Below are positions 11,866 through 24,111 of a DNA stretch of 64,000 nt, in pieces (the stretch's first letter is position 1; each line of letters opens with the position of its first letter). Source of the DNA: Siphonodentalium dalli (lineage: Eukaryota; Mollusca; Scaphopoda; Gadilida; Siphonodentaliidae); NCBI GenBank assembly GCA_032622095.1, contig CP136069.1, forward strand, positions 31,064,342 to 31,128,341. Reading direction: 5' to 3'. The position numbers and the translations under genes are program-made. The notes below the pieces were generated by a model, which was not told the DNA's origin, did not search any database, and worked only from the letters and a program-made list of their open reading frames with translations.

Positions 11866-13114
11866 GGCCAAAAAAAAAAGATTGTATGTTTCCGATAACG
11901 GAGTGAAAAAATTAGGGTAGGTAGGGAATTTTTTTTTTTTTTTTTATTTTGATATTTTTTATCCAGCTGCAGAAATATTGAATTATCTCTACTGAAGTGA
12001 CATAAAATGCCAACATGTGTTGTGGGGAAAGTATTACTTGATAAACACAGTGGAAATAGACATTAAGATTGATGAAAGATCAAACTTACTTCATGCTTAA
12101 GTATGTTATTTATTATTCACATACCACATTTTCATAAATTTGGCTATAAACTTGGTACGAAATTGATGTCACTAACTTTTATAAGAATTTTACCCATAAT
12201 ACCGCCATTATACCTTACTTGTATTGTGACGACTACATCCCACATTGTCTGGAGGTAGCCAGTACACCCAACCTAGCATGCCTGGTTTTTGGAAACAGTA
12301 GCTGTACCCCTAACATATGTGGTGATAACCTCTATACATGTATATATACAGATACACACACCATGTCTGTTGATAGTGCTCCTACCGGTACTCTCGGGCT
12401 CCAAATAATAGGGCAGGGGAAAAATTCCATTGAAAGTTAATAATAGCACAGTGGAAACTCTGAGCAAAACATCAACTATAGTTAAAAAAAATTATAGTAC
12501 ATGTAGATCAAGCATAGGAATCAACATAGTATGTGTCATGTAGTGTTTTATTCAATATTTAAATGTTCACATGTATGCCATATATTTGAATATGTACATG
12601 CATAAAGTTATAAGCTCATCAATTTGGTATCGGAATCATATAGAAATCTTGAGTTTGTGCCGATTTCAATTTTCATAGCCTCAAAATTAATAAACTTGTA
12701 GACTCAAATAAGCACTGTGCAGGGAGGAAATTTCCCAAGAAAATAATAAATGTGCGTGCATGTTTATTTGGAACCCATGAGTATGTTCCATAAGTCCCAA
12801 GCAAGGCATACAGGTAAAGCAGGCATGAGATCCACTCATGAAATTAAAATTGAACCCATCACACACCTGGGGCTTTTGAGATAACTCTCACTTCATGGTC
12901 ACTTTTCACAGGCATATGTTAGAAACCATGTGTTTTGCACACTAATGTTCATCAATATTTATTAGCATTAGTTGCAAAAACAGTGAATTTTTTTTTATTT
13001 TTTTTTTTAGAAAATTTTGACTTTTTCTCAAAATATCAATAAAAAGATTAGGGTCGGCGGGTTATTTTTAGGGTCGGTCGATGTACGGAAACATAGCATC
13101 TTTTTTTTTTGGCC
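11866..13114. mobile_element. Second PIF/Harbinger-like element in U1 (1249 bp)
   Basis: Begins GGCC-A(10)-GATTGTATGTTTCCG and ends in the near complement. Its end sequences are related to those of the element at 3604. The empty site AACGATTAGCAATG is present in U5 and U6 (about 56329 and 62236). The interior is AT-rich with no supported gene. Confidence 0.7.
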
Positions 13115-13204
13115 TTGGCAATGTTTGTTGACAGCAACAGTCTTGATTAAATAACAATGGTTTCAACTCGCAAAATTTCATAATTGGAGAACTATCAATA
13201 TTAA

Positions 13205-13477
13205 ATGAATATAAGAACAAAGTTGATCAATTTCCCCCATGTTCTTGTTGTTTTAAGACTATATTTTTGTGTGGACATTTACCCACTGAGTGCCTTTGGT
13301 CACTTTAATAATGGTTCTTTTTGTGAAGGGGTGCATTGCTCGAGGCCCCACTGTAGACAAATTCATACCAGGTTAGCTCGTCTGTGGAATTGGGTGCAAT
13401 TGATGGCTCAGTTCCTTTTCAATTGTGAAAATCCAGTCATTTTCTGCTCACATGTTATTTATCTGATTTTCTTATAG
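13205..13477 (+). other. Block J in U1: conserved open frame, possible exon
   Basis: A 90-codon frame including GSFCEGVHCSRPHCRQIHT and LWNWVQLMAQFLFNCENP. It is open in five units, and a 6-bp deletion in U6 keeps the frame. Small acceptor and donor candidates (TGTGAAG and CCAG|GTTAGC) would allow a 42-bp exon. No phase link to the C-I gene. Cys/His spacing alone does not make a zinc finger. Confidence 0.3.
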
Positions 13478-14150
13478 GATGGGGGTGGCAGGGTGTAGTC
13501 TGGGGGGGGCAGGGTGTAGTCTGGGATAGAATGTCAAAAATGACGCCACATGTGGTGAAGCAATCTTCTTTAAATGAATCTCGAACTAACTTCGGTATTT
13601 GTAATGTTTATACAAATCGTGAAAAGCAGGAGACACAAGTCAGCATAATCACACCCTACAGAACATTTATTGATATTATAATATTCATCCAGCCATTAGT
13701 GTGTGTGTTGTCGAAGACCGGGGACCATCAGTTAGAAGCTGTCTTGGGTTTCAAACATAGTAATATGCCTATTAGTTTGAGGGTTTGTTGCACCTGCAAG
13801 GCCATCAATATCTCAGCCGTTGGTTGTCAGATCTGTGTTGATTAATAAAAAAAAATTCGGGGTCCATTAAATTGGAAGCTGCCCTGGGTTATTAATGTTT
13901 CCAGATGACTGTTTGCGTAATGACCTTGGAACTGCAACAAACAATGCCCGTTTTATTACAGGAGACTCCAGAGGGTTAAATTCGCTGGGTAATAACTACT
14001 GCACATCATGTCAATTGGAATTAACAATTTGTCACTGGATAATTATAACGTCATAAGCACTATTCAAAAAAAAAATTTGAGTTTGATAAGTCATTGAATG
14101 TAGAGTGGCCCCCACTTTGCAGAATGAGGTCCCCAGATGGTGAATTTTAT
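13478..14150. other. Tail of the unit: G-rich duplication and conserved non-coding sequence
   Basis: GGGGCAGGGTGTAGTCTGG is present twice in tandem (about 13485-13525); in U5 and U6 the G tracts are longer. An open frame from 13531 (MSKMTPHVVKQSS...) is similar in all units only to about 13660. U2b breaks beyond this at a GT repeat, and U5/U6 end early. I regard it as doubtful coding. Confidence 0.5.
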
Positions 14151-14154
14151 GGGA

Positions 14155-14470
14155 GGCCCTTTTCACATTTATTATTATCCCCCGAAAAATAAATTTTTGC
14201 GGCACTATAGAAACGGGCTCTGTTCGTTCGTCCGTCGCACTTTTTAGTACCTTCAGATTTCATCCGAGAGACTGGTCTTTCAAAAGATCGTTCATTGAAG
14301 TTGCTTTCACGTTTTCCATTAGAGTTCATTTTCCATTTCTTTGTTTATCTGAATGTAGGATTTCCGTCTGTCCGCTCGTATCTGCCATGGGTTATTGGAT
14401 TCTGTTGAAATTTGGTATGGAGGTTTGGCATCAATCAGGAGGGCTTTCAAATGAGTTATGTTTGCATTTT
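14155..14470. repeat. TCCGTCG-type dispersed repeat (U1)
   Basis: Begins near TTATTATCCCCCG and contains GTTCGTTCGTCCGTCGCAC and GTCTGTCCGCTCGTATC. U2b has a shorter version from about 31275. Similar TCCGTC-rich repeats occur at 27336, 52141 and 63452. U3 repeats it at 46007. Confidence 0.5.
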
Positions 14471-14777
14471 CCGTTTAAGAGTTATCCGTCTTTGTTCATA
14501 TGAAAATGTTCTGCAACCTTTTATATTTGGTTTGCATCCTGCCCATATTTCAATTGGCACCATGGGGGTATCTCAGCACCCGAGGTGCAACTTGTTTTAT
14601 CTTGACAACGCTGGGGCTGATGATGATCGGCAAGTTTTAGATCCATGATCTGCTGACCAAGTCACCAAACCTGAGGCTCCACGTTGTCAATTAACTTGAA
14701 GATGTGAATTTTTTAGGGGCAAAATTTACACTGTTAAGCGAATCTGTTCATGCCACCTCAAGTTCACTGCAATAAAT

Positions 14778-14978
14778 TTGGATAGTCTATTGAGCAGGGG
14801 TCGATTTAATGTTTTAAATTTGTATAGCATTTTGCAGCACTGGGTACAGTGGGTTGGTTTTGTATATCATTCCCTATCAATGCACGTCTTCATTGTAAAT
14901 TGGTTAGCAGAAATCGTAAATCATGTGGCAAATTGCGATGCGAAATTGCGAATCCAGTTAAATAGAGACCTGCTATAG
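14778..14978 (+). other. Block A in U2a
   Basis: Second copy of the 66-codon open frame. A CAA to CGA change replaces Gln with Arg near codon 58. Status as an exon is uncertain. Confidence 0.3.
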
Positions 14979-15007
14979 TGTCATAAGGTTAGCAACTTAG
15001 CATACAG

Positions 15008-15214
15008 TAATGCCCTAAATAATTTACTCCTTAACCACAGCAGAATCATGGGTAATTTTTCAGGATTTAAATGGAAATATGGCTTGTTGCCATTCATCGG
15101 AAAGCTCTCGGTGAGAGCTTTCCGATGAATGGCAACAAGCCATATTTCCGACAAAATCCTGAAAAATTACCCATAATTCTTCTGTGATTAAGGAGTCAAT
15201 TATTTAGGGCATTA
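15008..15214. mobile_element. Foldback MITE-1 in U2a
   Basis: Orthologous to the element at 229, in the same position of the unit, with small differences in both arms. It was therefore present before the units duplicated. Confidence 0.85.
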
Positions 15215-17095
15215 CTAGATAAGGTTTAACGGTATCTCTTTCCAGCCAATTTGTGAACAGTTATTGAGCATTTTCCATATGACCAGTGAAGGATCTCAAT
15301 TTTGAAACTCACAATTGCTCTTGCACGCCATTGTTTTCCTGGACTTGTTTTGGATTCTATTTTCACTAATATACAACATTTAAAGTAAACAAAATATTTG
15401 CGTGAAAAATTTATTACAAAAAACAGTTACCGGTAGTTGTATCTTCGTGTACTTAAAGTGATGTGAAACACTCCAGTAGGGTGACCAAATGGAAATTAAG
15501 AATAATATTGCTCTAAAGAAGTTATTTTTTATGAATATTAATCCAAATGACAACACACACCGTCGTTCTTATATATTAATTAAATGCAATGACTCTTGAT
15601 GATAAAATCATTTGTGTTAGTTAATAGCCGATGATTGCTTCCCAAATGAAACTGGTGTAGTGATGACATTCGATAGGGACAAATGATCTTCAGTGATTAG
15701 TTATCAGATCTGAACACCAGAAATTTATTAGTAAAAGAAGCATTCTAGTTGTTATTGAGAAGACTCGGTAAACTTCCGTCCCGTATAATAATGGAGGGGT
15801 CTCATTAATTTACCTGCATGTACATTGTAGTTTCTATTTTCAAACTGGTATCGGTCATAACCGTCAATCAGAACTCGCTCTTAAGATTGAAGTGTCTAAT
15901 CTAAAAGATATTATGGACTGTGATATACATGTAAGATATAATCAATGACCTTGTAAGATTAAAGTAAGCCCCCTCCCCTCTGAAAATTTGCGGTTAACGG
16001 CCATCCAGAGTTCACCTGGAGGTTATCTAATATGACATGAATGAAAAACAGGTTTCCTAAAAGTCTGGTGAAGGTCATATCTTGTTCGGGTGTGTGAAAC
16101 TGAAAAGTTAGTATTCAGGCGCTATGGCAACTGAAGGAATGTAACATTCTACTAACATTGCCGAAAATTTTAAGCAAATCTACCTTGCCACTCCATAGAA
16201 AACATCGTCGGAACTACGCTAAATTGTAAATATTTACTGCTCTATTTGGGACACATCTATCAGCGATAAACTAACGAAATCGATTTCGCCATCGAGAGTC
16301 ACTGGATTTAATTCACATATAGGAATGATGGTGGGTGTTGTCAATTTGGATATAATATTTGTAAAAATTACTACTTTGAACAAGATCATTCTCCATTTCC
16401 ATTTGATCACCATACCGGAGTGCTTCACATCACTAGTGAATAATACCAGTGGAAGATTGGAGTTATTTAAACTGCCTATAATGCAACGGAATACCTCTAG
16501 TTGGGATTTAAAGTAAGCAATATCCATAGTCGTTTATTTGATCAATATCTCAATGTATATGTATCGCTCTATATAACCCAAATTTGGGTGGGAAATTTGT
16601 GCAAGCTTTGTGTATTTTATATGGGTTATCTGAACATATTCCAGGGTAACAAACTGTTAGTGGTACCAAAGCACAAACTAGGCAAATGAAAAACGGGACA
16701 CACAAAATTTTGAAATGTGCAGGCCCGCATCCCCCAGCTTCACCAATGATGAACAGTTGATATGATTACCGTGATTATAACTAATTGTATTAGCTCTATC
16801 TGATGGTGAAGCTTGTCCATTAATTATCTTTAAAAAATAAATTGGTTGATTCACATCAGAAAAATTCATTTGGGATATAAACCACATACAGGTACCAGGT
16901 TTTCAGTCTGTCCAAACAATAATACTTAAGTTATTAGCTGGAAAATAAAAATTTGGCGTTTTCTCAGTTTGACAAAGGTTATAACGCAGGCAAAATTTGT
17001 GGGACTGACCCCATGATAAAACTTTACACCTGTTATCTTGATTAAACCACATACAATCCTCCAAAGTTTTGAGTTGATTGAAAGTCATATCCTAA

Positions 17096-17374
17096 ATGTT
17101 GACCGATTTATTACATAATATACCCCTGGGGTATAAGCAGGTAAAGTTAAGGAATCTGTCTTGCAGAAATAAAAACAATATACCTGTATCTACCTTAATT
17201 TCTTTGGAATTTCATCAACATAATTCCATTCAACTGACTACTTATTACAAATGGGATAATTTTCCTCATGGCCACAAATGTTTTGCCGATGATGATCCAA
17301 CTGTTCAACTGCTGTCTGAAGAAACACCTGTTGAAAAGTTAAAATCTGAGGCCATAGAAAATTGTGACTATTAG
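17096..17374 (+). CDS. Block B in U2a
   Basis: Same 92-codon frame as in U1, with Trp to Leu near the start and Ser to Tyr before KWDN. The hAT-like element at 17406 has inserted 31 bp beyond its stop codon. Confidence 0.45.
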   Translation: MLTDLLHNIPLGYKQVKLRNLSCRNKNNIPVSTLISLEFHQHNSIQLTTYYKWDNFPHGHKCFADDDPTVQLLSEETPVEKLKSEAIENCDY

Positions 17375-17405
17375 CAGATAATATTAATAGTGGTCACTCT
17401 CACAG

Positions 17406-18483
17406 TAGGGTCCTGCGAATATTCGATATTCGATTCGTAAGTCAAATTTGATTCGAATTCGAGTCGAAATTTTGAATATATATGGATGAAATTATTAGCT
17501 GCTTACGAACATGTACACACGTCGATCTTAGCTGTTTCTGTGCCATTTAATTCCCTAAAATTATGAATATGTGCGCTTTATAATTCTTATTGTACATCAC
17601 GAATGTACGCATGCTATTAAATATATTTATGGTCAGTAATTAGCCACCAGATTAGGATCACTAAATACGTCTGAATTCTAGCTTTGAACATGGTTGCCAA
17701 AAGCTCTGAAATCGCCGTTGGACCGACGACGCACGTAAATTATACAACTATGAGACTGAGCAACTGCTAGCGTTATCCGCCGACTGTTTATCTCAGGTTC
17801 CGCGTTATTTGTATGTGACATCGTTGATGATGTAAACTTCACGTGTTTCAGGGGTCGAAAAGTGCATGTTGGTGGAGTTTTCTCTTGAAGTTGACTGTCA
17901 GTTTCGGGGCGTTCCTTTGGCACTTGACAATAAGTCGTCCGTTATTCGTGTTTATTTTAAACATGATAAGCTTCTCTGGCAGTGCAAGAACTTATACGTG
18001 TGACGAATACAACACAGTGTATAAATCGCAAGCATCTGGGACAACGACCCATCTATGAAATCGTCAGTTCCAGAAGCACCCAGTACTACATAAACAGGCT
18101 ACCCTGCGACTGTTGCATCTTCAAGTTTACAACAACGGGTGTTTCCGAATGCCTATTTACTGTACAAACTTTGCATGATTTTAGTTCCAATAGGCCGGTT
18201 ATATATTAAATCGTCGTGACGTCTGCATGGACGTTTTGATCTGTTTTTTTTCTTCTCGACAATAATCAATTGAAGTAATAGTATCGCGATCGACGGTTGA
18301 TTGCCACATAAGTTATGATGGAACTTCATGGAAGTTCATAGAACGTTTCAAACATCATCTAATCGTTGGCAAAACATGCCTAATTGAGAATGCAACACAA
18401 ATGTATAATTCGATTCGATATTCGATTAGTATTCTTCGATTCGATATTAGATTCGATCAAAATCTCCAATTCGCAGGACCCTA
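17406..18483. mobile_element. hAT-like non-autonomous element in U2a (1078 bp)
   Basis: Ends TAGGGTCCTGCGAAT and ATTCGCAGGACCCTA, with subterminal repeats of ATTCGAT. The duplication TCTCACAG lies at 17398-17405 and 18484-18491. The empty site CTCTCACAGGTCCCC is in U1 (about 2315) and U5. No transposase. Confidence 0.9.
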
Positions 18484-18847
18484 TCTCACAGGTCCCCAGA
18501 ACAGAAATTGACCCCGCCCCAATAGTACTTAATCCTAGAGAAAGGTATCCAACTTGGCCGGGCCTAATTTTTTATCATTTTTTCCAAGTCAATAAACCAG
18601 GTTAAAATTAAAAATAGTAAAATACATAAACAATATTTGTTTCATAAATGCCTCGTATACAGGTAGAAAGATATTTTATTACTCTTCAATTTAGTGTATC
18701 CCGTGTTAAAATTGGTTCAGAAAAACTTGAGCACAGATCTGACTCAATCCGGCTGTAAAATTTCTCTCGTTCTTGTGTCCGCTAAACTAGGTCGAAGAGT
18801 CGGATTTTTAAACCACTTGCGCTTCAAAAATGCACTCAATGGTAAGG

Positions 18848-19690
18848 CCAGTCTAGAGTAAACTACATGCCCACATATAAAAAATAGTGGGTCTGACGAC
18901 CTTTCGTTCAGTTTTCAATTCCCAACCCGGGATTCCTTGTATTTACCGCCAATCAAAACTTGCTCTAAGAAATGTGTGCGCCAATAAAAAACTATTAACA
19001 TGTCATGTGGTCTTGGTGTGGAAATTCCGAAGGTGTGGCTAAAGGTTGTTAAAAATAGTATCCATGACGTCGTGTTATACCGGTAGAGAGAAGTAATTTG
19101 TTCCAAGTCCAAGAAATCCACATAAATTGACATTTTTTTATTATTTCAAGCAGATCTGTCTTTAAAATACATTTTATTTTGGAACCTGGATGTAGTTTAC
19201 CTTTATTGTAGGTAAAACTACCGCCGAACGAAAAGTCGCAAACCCTGCAACTATTAATTCCGATTCTGAAAATCGGCTTCACAGGCGTTGAAGCGGCCAT
19301 GACGGCACTGGCACGTGGCCATGTTTACACCTGTCAATCACGACTAATTTTACATTTATATTTAGCGCGATGTGACGTAATTTGGCGGAAGGCCGCAACG
19401 TACAGAAATGAAAAGTTGATGGGAGTGCAATAAACTCAGTATCAGTATGAATCTGAGTATCTTTACAAAGACTTTGGTAAGGCCTAACAAAAAATTATCC
19501 GTGTTTCTGCTAACCCGACCGACCCATGTTCATCGACACTGAAGTCCTCTCTCACATACAGTAGCCACTCACACCATGTGTTCACTTGTGGCACCAATTA
19601 ACTTGACACATGACTACAGCTCAAAACACTCAACAGTCAGTAGTCTAATGGGTTAGGTCTGTTATTGTTAACCCTTGATTTAATAAATGG
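18848..19690. other. Private stretch in U2a, no gene seen
   Basis: About 840 bp with no counterpart between exons C and D in U1 or U5. It contains AAACTACATG near the left and GATGTAGTTTACC near 19189, a weak inverted pair. Short open frames here have no family features. It may be an old insertion whose ends I could not define. Confidence 0.5.
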
Positions 19691-20240
19691 ATTCTCCCAA
19701 CGGTTGTAAAAGTATATATTGGAATGGTCTTATTTTTAGGAAATATGAAAATGGATTCCTGTGGCAATCTCACGCGACTTCCCTGTCAAGTAAATTTTGG
19801 GCTAAAGTTTGTGCCTCCTTCCTCCCACTTAAACACTCATCCTGCCAGGTTTATTTCCTATAGTGCTCTTGAAATGTTCCTCTCTTGTGGTGTGATTCTT
19901 TTTGTGGCCATTATTTAGTCAAGGTGATTTTTTACTAAATATCTGGCATACTAGAGTTATATTTCTTTGAAACGCTAAAAACATTGGGGGGGGGGGAAGT
20001 AGTATGTTATTGCCATTCCTATTCATTTGTACGAAATGTTCATATTTCAAGTCTAACAAACGGCCTAAGCCATGACAATTATTAGCAAGCGTTTTCTACT
20101 TTCAGGACATGAAATGTTGCAAGCATTCATTGATGGACTTAAAGATCAGAAAGACCTTTTGATACTAGTATTCCTGAGAAATTATTTTGGCGAGCCTTCA
20201 ATCAAGAATCATGGTATGATGATCATGAACATAACAATTT

Positions 20241-20462
20241 AACTCGCACTCACAACGGGTGCCTGCCTCTAACTCGCACTCATAACGGGTGCCTGCCTCT
20301 ATATAGGCTTGCATCAAGAACATAACAATTTAACTCGCACTCATAACGGGTGCCTGCCTCTATATAGGCTTGCACTTGGTAGCGTGTGCTATATAAATTC
20401 TTACATGTGTGAATATTTACATGGGTACTTTGTTTTACTAATGAGAATCACACGTGTATGGA
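20241..20462. repeat. Locally expanded 130-bp module (U2a)
   Basis: The first third of the module (ACTCGCACTC...TATAGGC) is present three times in a row before one full module. Another full copy lies at 21360-21489. Confidence 0.7.
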
Positions 20463-20532
20463 CATGGTACTGTGTTACAAATGTTTTTCCATTTGTCGAG
20501 CCAGTGTGCTATTAATAATTATTGTACTGTCG

Positions 20533-20785
20533 CCTTGAAATAGGGTGCCTGTCATTTGCAGAATGAGGTCTCCAGAGGGTGAATTTATTTAGTGATGCTA
20601 CCCCCGCATAGCTGGATAGCATCACCAAATTCACCCTCTGGGAACCTCATTCTGCCGAGGTGTAAGCAGAATGAGGTCCCCAGAGGGTGATTTTGGTGAT
20701 GCTAGCCTGCTATGCGGGGGTAGCATCACTAAATTCACCATCTGGGGACCTCATTCTGCAAATGACATACACACTATTTCAAGGC
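20533..20785. mobile_element. Foldback MITE-2, double hairpin (U2a)
   Basis: Outer arms run from CCTTGAAATAG to CTATTTCAAGG. Inside are two hairpins, each with arms reading GAGGTCCCCAGAGGGTGAATTT and its complement, separated at about 20655. U1 lacks it at the matching place (about 3470). Confidence 0.8.
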
Positions 20786-21978
20786 TTGATTGTACTTTCA
20801 ATGAATCCGATAGTTTGAAGATGTAGCCCTGTTGACTGCACATTACTAGTACTCTTTATTTTTGATTTTTCTTCGGCATTCATTTAGAATTGCCTTTTGT
20901 TTTCAGATTAGTATATGGATTACTCATGAAAATACCGATCAAGTTCAATTTTAAGTTCCGTCAGTTTATTTTGACACAGAGTTATGGTCTTTGTTGACTT
21001 ACAATTTTGACTATTATTTTGGTTTCCGGGTGATTGCTTTAGTTATAGTTCTGTTTGTTTTCAAATTGCCATATGGATTACTCGTTATGGACCTATGTTG
21101 AAATTACCACCGGCATATTTTGCCATGCCCTAGAGATGCTCTTGTTGAAAAGCTTGCCTTGGAAGCTAATGGTGAAACGACTCTCAATGACTTACTTTCT
21201 AATTTCAGGTCCTGAAACTTGTTTAAGGCTTTAAGAACGGTGTCTGGAACATCAGCAAAAATGATTTTACTTGATAAAATTGAGAATACAACTACGGGAG
21301 TAGTACATATATATAGGTAATCAGATGAGCTTTCAAGAGTCTTTGAACCTCTTAGTCTTATCCCGCACTCATAACGGGTGCCTGTCTTTATATAGGCTTG
21401 TACTTGGTAGCGTGTGCTATATAAATTCTTATATGTGTGAATATTTACATTGGTACTTAGATTACTAATGAGAATCACTGTGTATGGACATGTGCTGCAT
21501 GTCGGGACATTGTCTGTCCATTTGGGAGTCACGACTCGCTCATTCAGTGATTATATCACGCCCCTGTATATCTCTTTAACAAACCTGCACGCTCCCCGAT
21601 AAATATTAGTGGTAACCATTTCGATTACTTCTAATGCATAATAGTTATATTTTGTTAATTATTTTGGTCTCTACTCCCACTCATTAAGTGATTATATCGT
21701 CCCCCCCCCCCCCCATATGTATCCCTTAAACCCCACCCACACATGCCCAATAAATATTTAGTTGTAAACATTAGGGTCCTCACATTCTGTGTATAATATA
21801 ATCATTTGGTCGAAATGGCAGTCAAAACATTGTTTTTATTGCGGATTCATTATCTGAGAGTTTAGTGTAGGAAATAGTTGATGGTAATCTCTTGTTTTCT
21901 CGTTTTGGATTGATGAGTGCAGAGTTAATACAATTTTTAATTGGGAATTTATTTTATTGTCATATACTGGATATACAG

Positions 21979-22180
21979 TAATGGTCTAAATAATTGACTC
22001 CTTAACCACAGTGGAATTATGGGGAATTTTTCAGATTTAGTTGGAAATATGGCTTGTTGCCATTCATTGGAAAGCTCTCACGGCTTTCCAATGAATGGCA
22101 ACAAGCCATATTTCTGACTAAATCCTGAAAAATTACTCATAATTCCGCTGTGGTTAAGGAGTCGATTATTTTGACCATTA
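21979..22180. mobile_element. Foldback MITE-1 variant in U2a
   Basis: Same family but with altered ends (TAATGGTC / GACCATTA) and a shorter loop. Flanks are CAG and CTG around the TA ends. The matching place in U1 (about 6720) and in U5 has no element, so this is an independent insertion. Confidence 0.8.
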
Positions 22181-23455
22181 CTGTAAATACAACATTTGGG
22201 AATTGGGACACAAGTGTCATTACTTAGGTACATCCCACTCACATATAAACAAGTCGCGAGTCTGAGACACCAACTGAGCTGAGATAAAGATCCATAAAGC
22301 TATTTTTGCTCAACAGCCCATTCTGAGACATATAAAATATAAAACAAGGGGCATATCTTGGTGATGATGATGGTTCCAATCAAACATTCGTGGTTTCTAC
22401 CGGAGAACATGTTCGATGATGGTTAAAATACTTCCTTGGATGTCTGAACCAAAGATTCATTTGCCTTATCAAACTGGCCGTCGAGAATATTGTGATGAGA
22501 TTGCAAGGAACTAATTTTTGTCATTTAACCTTTTCTTTACTAAATGGATTCTCCCATTCAGTTATAAAATTATACATTGGAATAGTCTATTATTCATTTG
22601 GAGAGGTGTTCAGGAAATATAAGCAGACAAATAAAAGTGCTTATTTTCGTTTGTTGATATTATTAACTGTCAAAACATTTTGTAATGAGTATTTATTTAG
22701 TATAGAAAGGTTAATATTGATACATGTAATTTCAAGTACTTCATAATACCCATACAAACATTTAATAAAATAGCCTGGTTTACAAACATTTGTGTTGAAA
22801 AAATAAGACACAGGAGGGTAAACATAAATAAGTGCATCACCACAAATCCACAAATAGCATACCGGTAATTTAATATCCATTAATTTTACAAGATTTTTGA
22901 ATAGATAAGTTTTACTCAAAATATAATAATAAACCGGAATTTTTTCCTTGTGAACTATAAATAGAAAAAGGTGAAGGCAAAAAGAGTCTGCAATGAACTA
23001 TTTCTTTACGGTGTGACCACATGCTTTATATTTTAGTCAACAAACCAATCAAATATATAGTTGCTGTTGCCTAACAGGCAAAAAAAACACATCTATGGAC
23101 TAGGATGCGATTAGTGGCTCGCTCCGTTCATCTTCCAGCTATTTTACTTTTTAGTTGTGTATTTATCTACCATTTATCTGATTTGGGGGGCAGGATGTTA
23201 TCTGGGATAGAATTTCATGCACAATGAAATCAGAAGTTTGTGACTAAAAGCATTACGTAACATATGGAATTCATTCAATTAATTATTCGTTGATGTACAT
23301 ACTGTGATGATTGACTACCGCCCCAGTCTGAGTATTCGTGACTGAGTGATTAGTTCTCACTGAGTATGACATTAATCAACCAAGTACAGAAGTTTAATTG
23401 AAATGGTTCTTAACAAATTGATATTTGGTCATTTGTTATTGTTTTCTCTTGAAAG
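22181..23455. other. Introns between F, G and I in U2a
   Basis: Apart from the damaged exon G (about 22351-22470) I see no gene. Part of it (about 22530-22620) matches the region after exon G in U5 and U6 (TTGGAATAGTCTATTATTC). About 23165-23250 is related to the GGGATAGAAT sequence that follows exon H in U5. Confidence 0.5.
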
Positions 23456-23585
23456 TTGTCAGATGGAGGCAATGTCTCAGAATGACTGGAAGAAATGGCA
23501 ACTTTCAAACCAAATTATGTTGGCCCAAAACGAAATGCACTCGCATATTAGAATGTGTGAACTATTGCTCCCTCAGCTAAATTAA
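23456..23585 (+). CDS. Terminal exon I (U2a)
   Basis: 130 bp after the acceptor TTTTCTCTTGAAAG, ending in TAA at 23583-23585. It reads MEAMSQNDWKKWQLSNQIM and ends ELLLPQLN. One base completes the codon left by exon H, so the phase fits. ATTAAA follows at once and could be a poly(A) signal. U1, U5 and U6 keep only a relic of this region. Confidence 0.55.
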
Positions 23586-24111
23586 ACCATTCTGTAGAAA
23601 TGAATGGAAAAAAGTCATAACTGTAATCGCATGGCCAAGAACCTACACTGCAAATCTCTCTATCCCAAAGCTGTTTTTATTTTAAATTTGATTAAAACAT
23701 AAACGTTTCTCGCAGGATAAACCTAGTACATGAGCTGAGGAAATTCATTATGTACATTAAAAAATCGGTAATCATTAAAAACTATCTATAAATGAAATAT
23801 ATGCAGAAAATACTTTAAAATAGGCATCGATTTGTCCCTAATTTTGACCTCGACCATTAAAAATATGTTTGTACAATGCTCATAATTCCTTTCACTCAAA
23901 ATTAAAGTGATTAAATTGCTATAGAGACATAAGTAGGTGTAGGGATTTTTCTCGGTTGCCAACAGTGGTCCCAATAGTGTCACGTTTCCCAATTTCCAGT
24001 TGTCCAAGATCTGTTCCAATCAAGAGTCCAATTAAGATTAATTATCAAATTCTATTTTAAATTGAGTTCAATTTTCTAGTAAAATGTGAGGCATTTACTC
24101 TCCATCAGTTG

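Larger units (their letters stand above)
1..14771. repeat. Array unit U1
   Basis: First visible unit of the tandem array. The order of landmarks is block A (7), foldback MITE-1 (229), block B (2013), exons C-D-E (2638-3237), exon F (6024), fused G/H (8621), 40-bp minisatellite (about 9413-9846), block J (13205) and a TCCGTCG-containing repeat (14155). It is lengthened by four transposon insertions of 1.1-1.9 kb that are missing from the matching sites of the other units. The unit start is arbitrary; the array probably continues left of the window. Confidence 0.85.
1..17691. repeat. Large near-identical segmental duplication, copy 1 (U1 plus start of U2)
   Basis: This segment recurs at 31853-49543 with a constant offset of 31852. 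Every open block and transposon boundary I compared keeps that offset, so there is no net insertion or deletion. The only difference I noticed is A2606 against C34458; I did not compare every base. The right end lies inside a hAT-like element, right after the sequence GCTTTGAACAT. The left end is cut by the window edge, so the duplication may be longer. It may be a recent tandem duplication or a duplicated haplotype or assembly block. Confidence 0.95.
18791..23585 (+). pseudogene. Broken copy of the array gene in U2a (exons C, D, E, F, G, I)
   Basis: Exon C 18791-18841 (acceptor AAACTAG, donor GTAAGG), exon D 19740-19789, exon E 20106-20213 (with an in-frame 6-bp insertion), exon F 21209-21316, exon G about 22351-22470 and terminal exon I 23456-23585. 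Lesions: exon F has lost one base near AAGGCTTTAAG, and exon G is shifted where other copies read GAACTC (here GAACATG). I could not find exon H. This is the only copy with exon I and its TAA stop. Exon F here is the closest to full length and shows the original reading LRTVSGTSAKMILLDK in one frame. Confidence 0.65.

Noticed and set aside
13531-13845. 104-codon open frame (MSKMTPHVV...)
   Set aside because: Conserved only for about 44 codons; other units break or end early, and the sequence is related to non-coding text after exon H. Kept only as a note.
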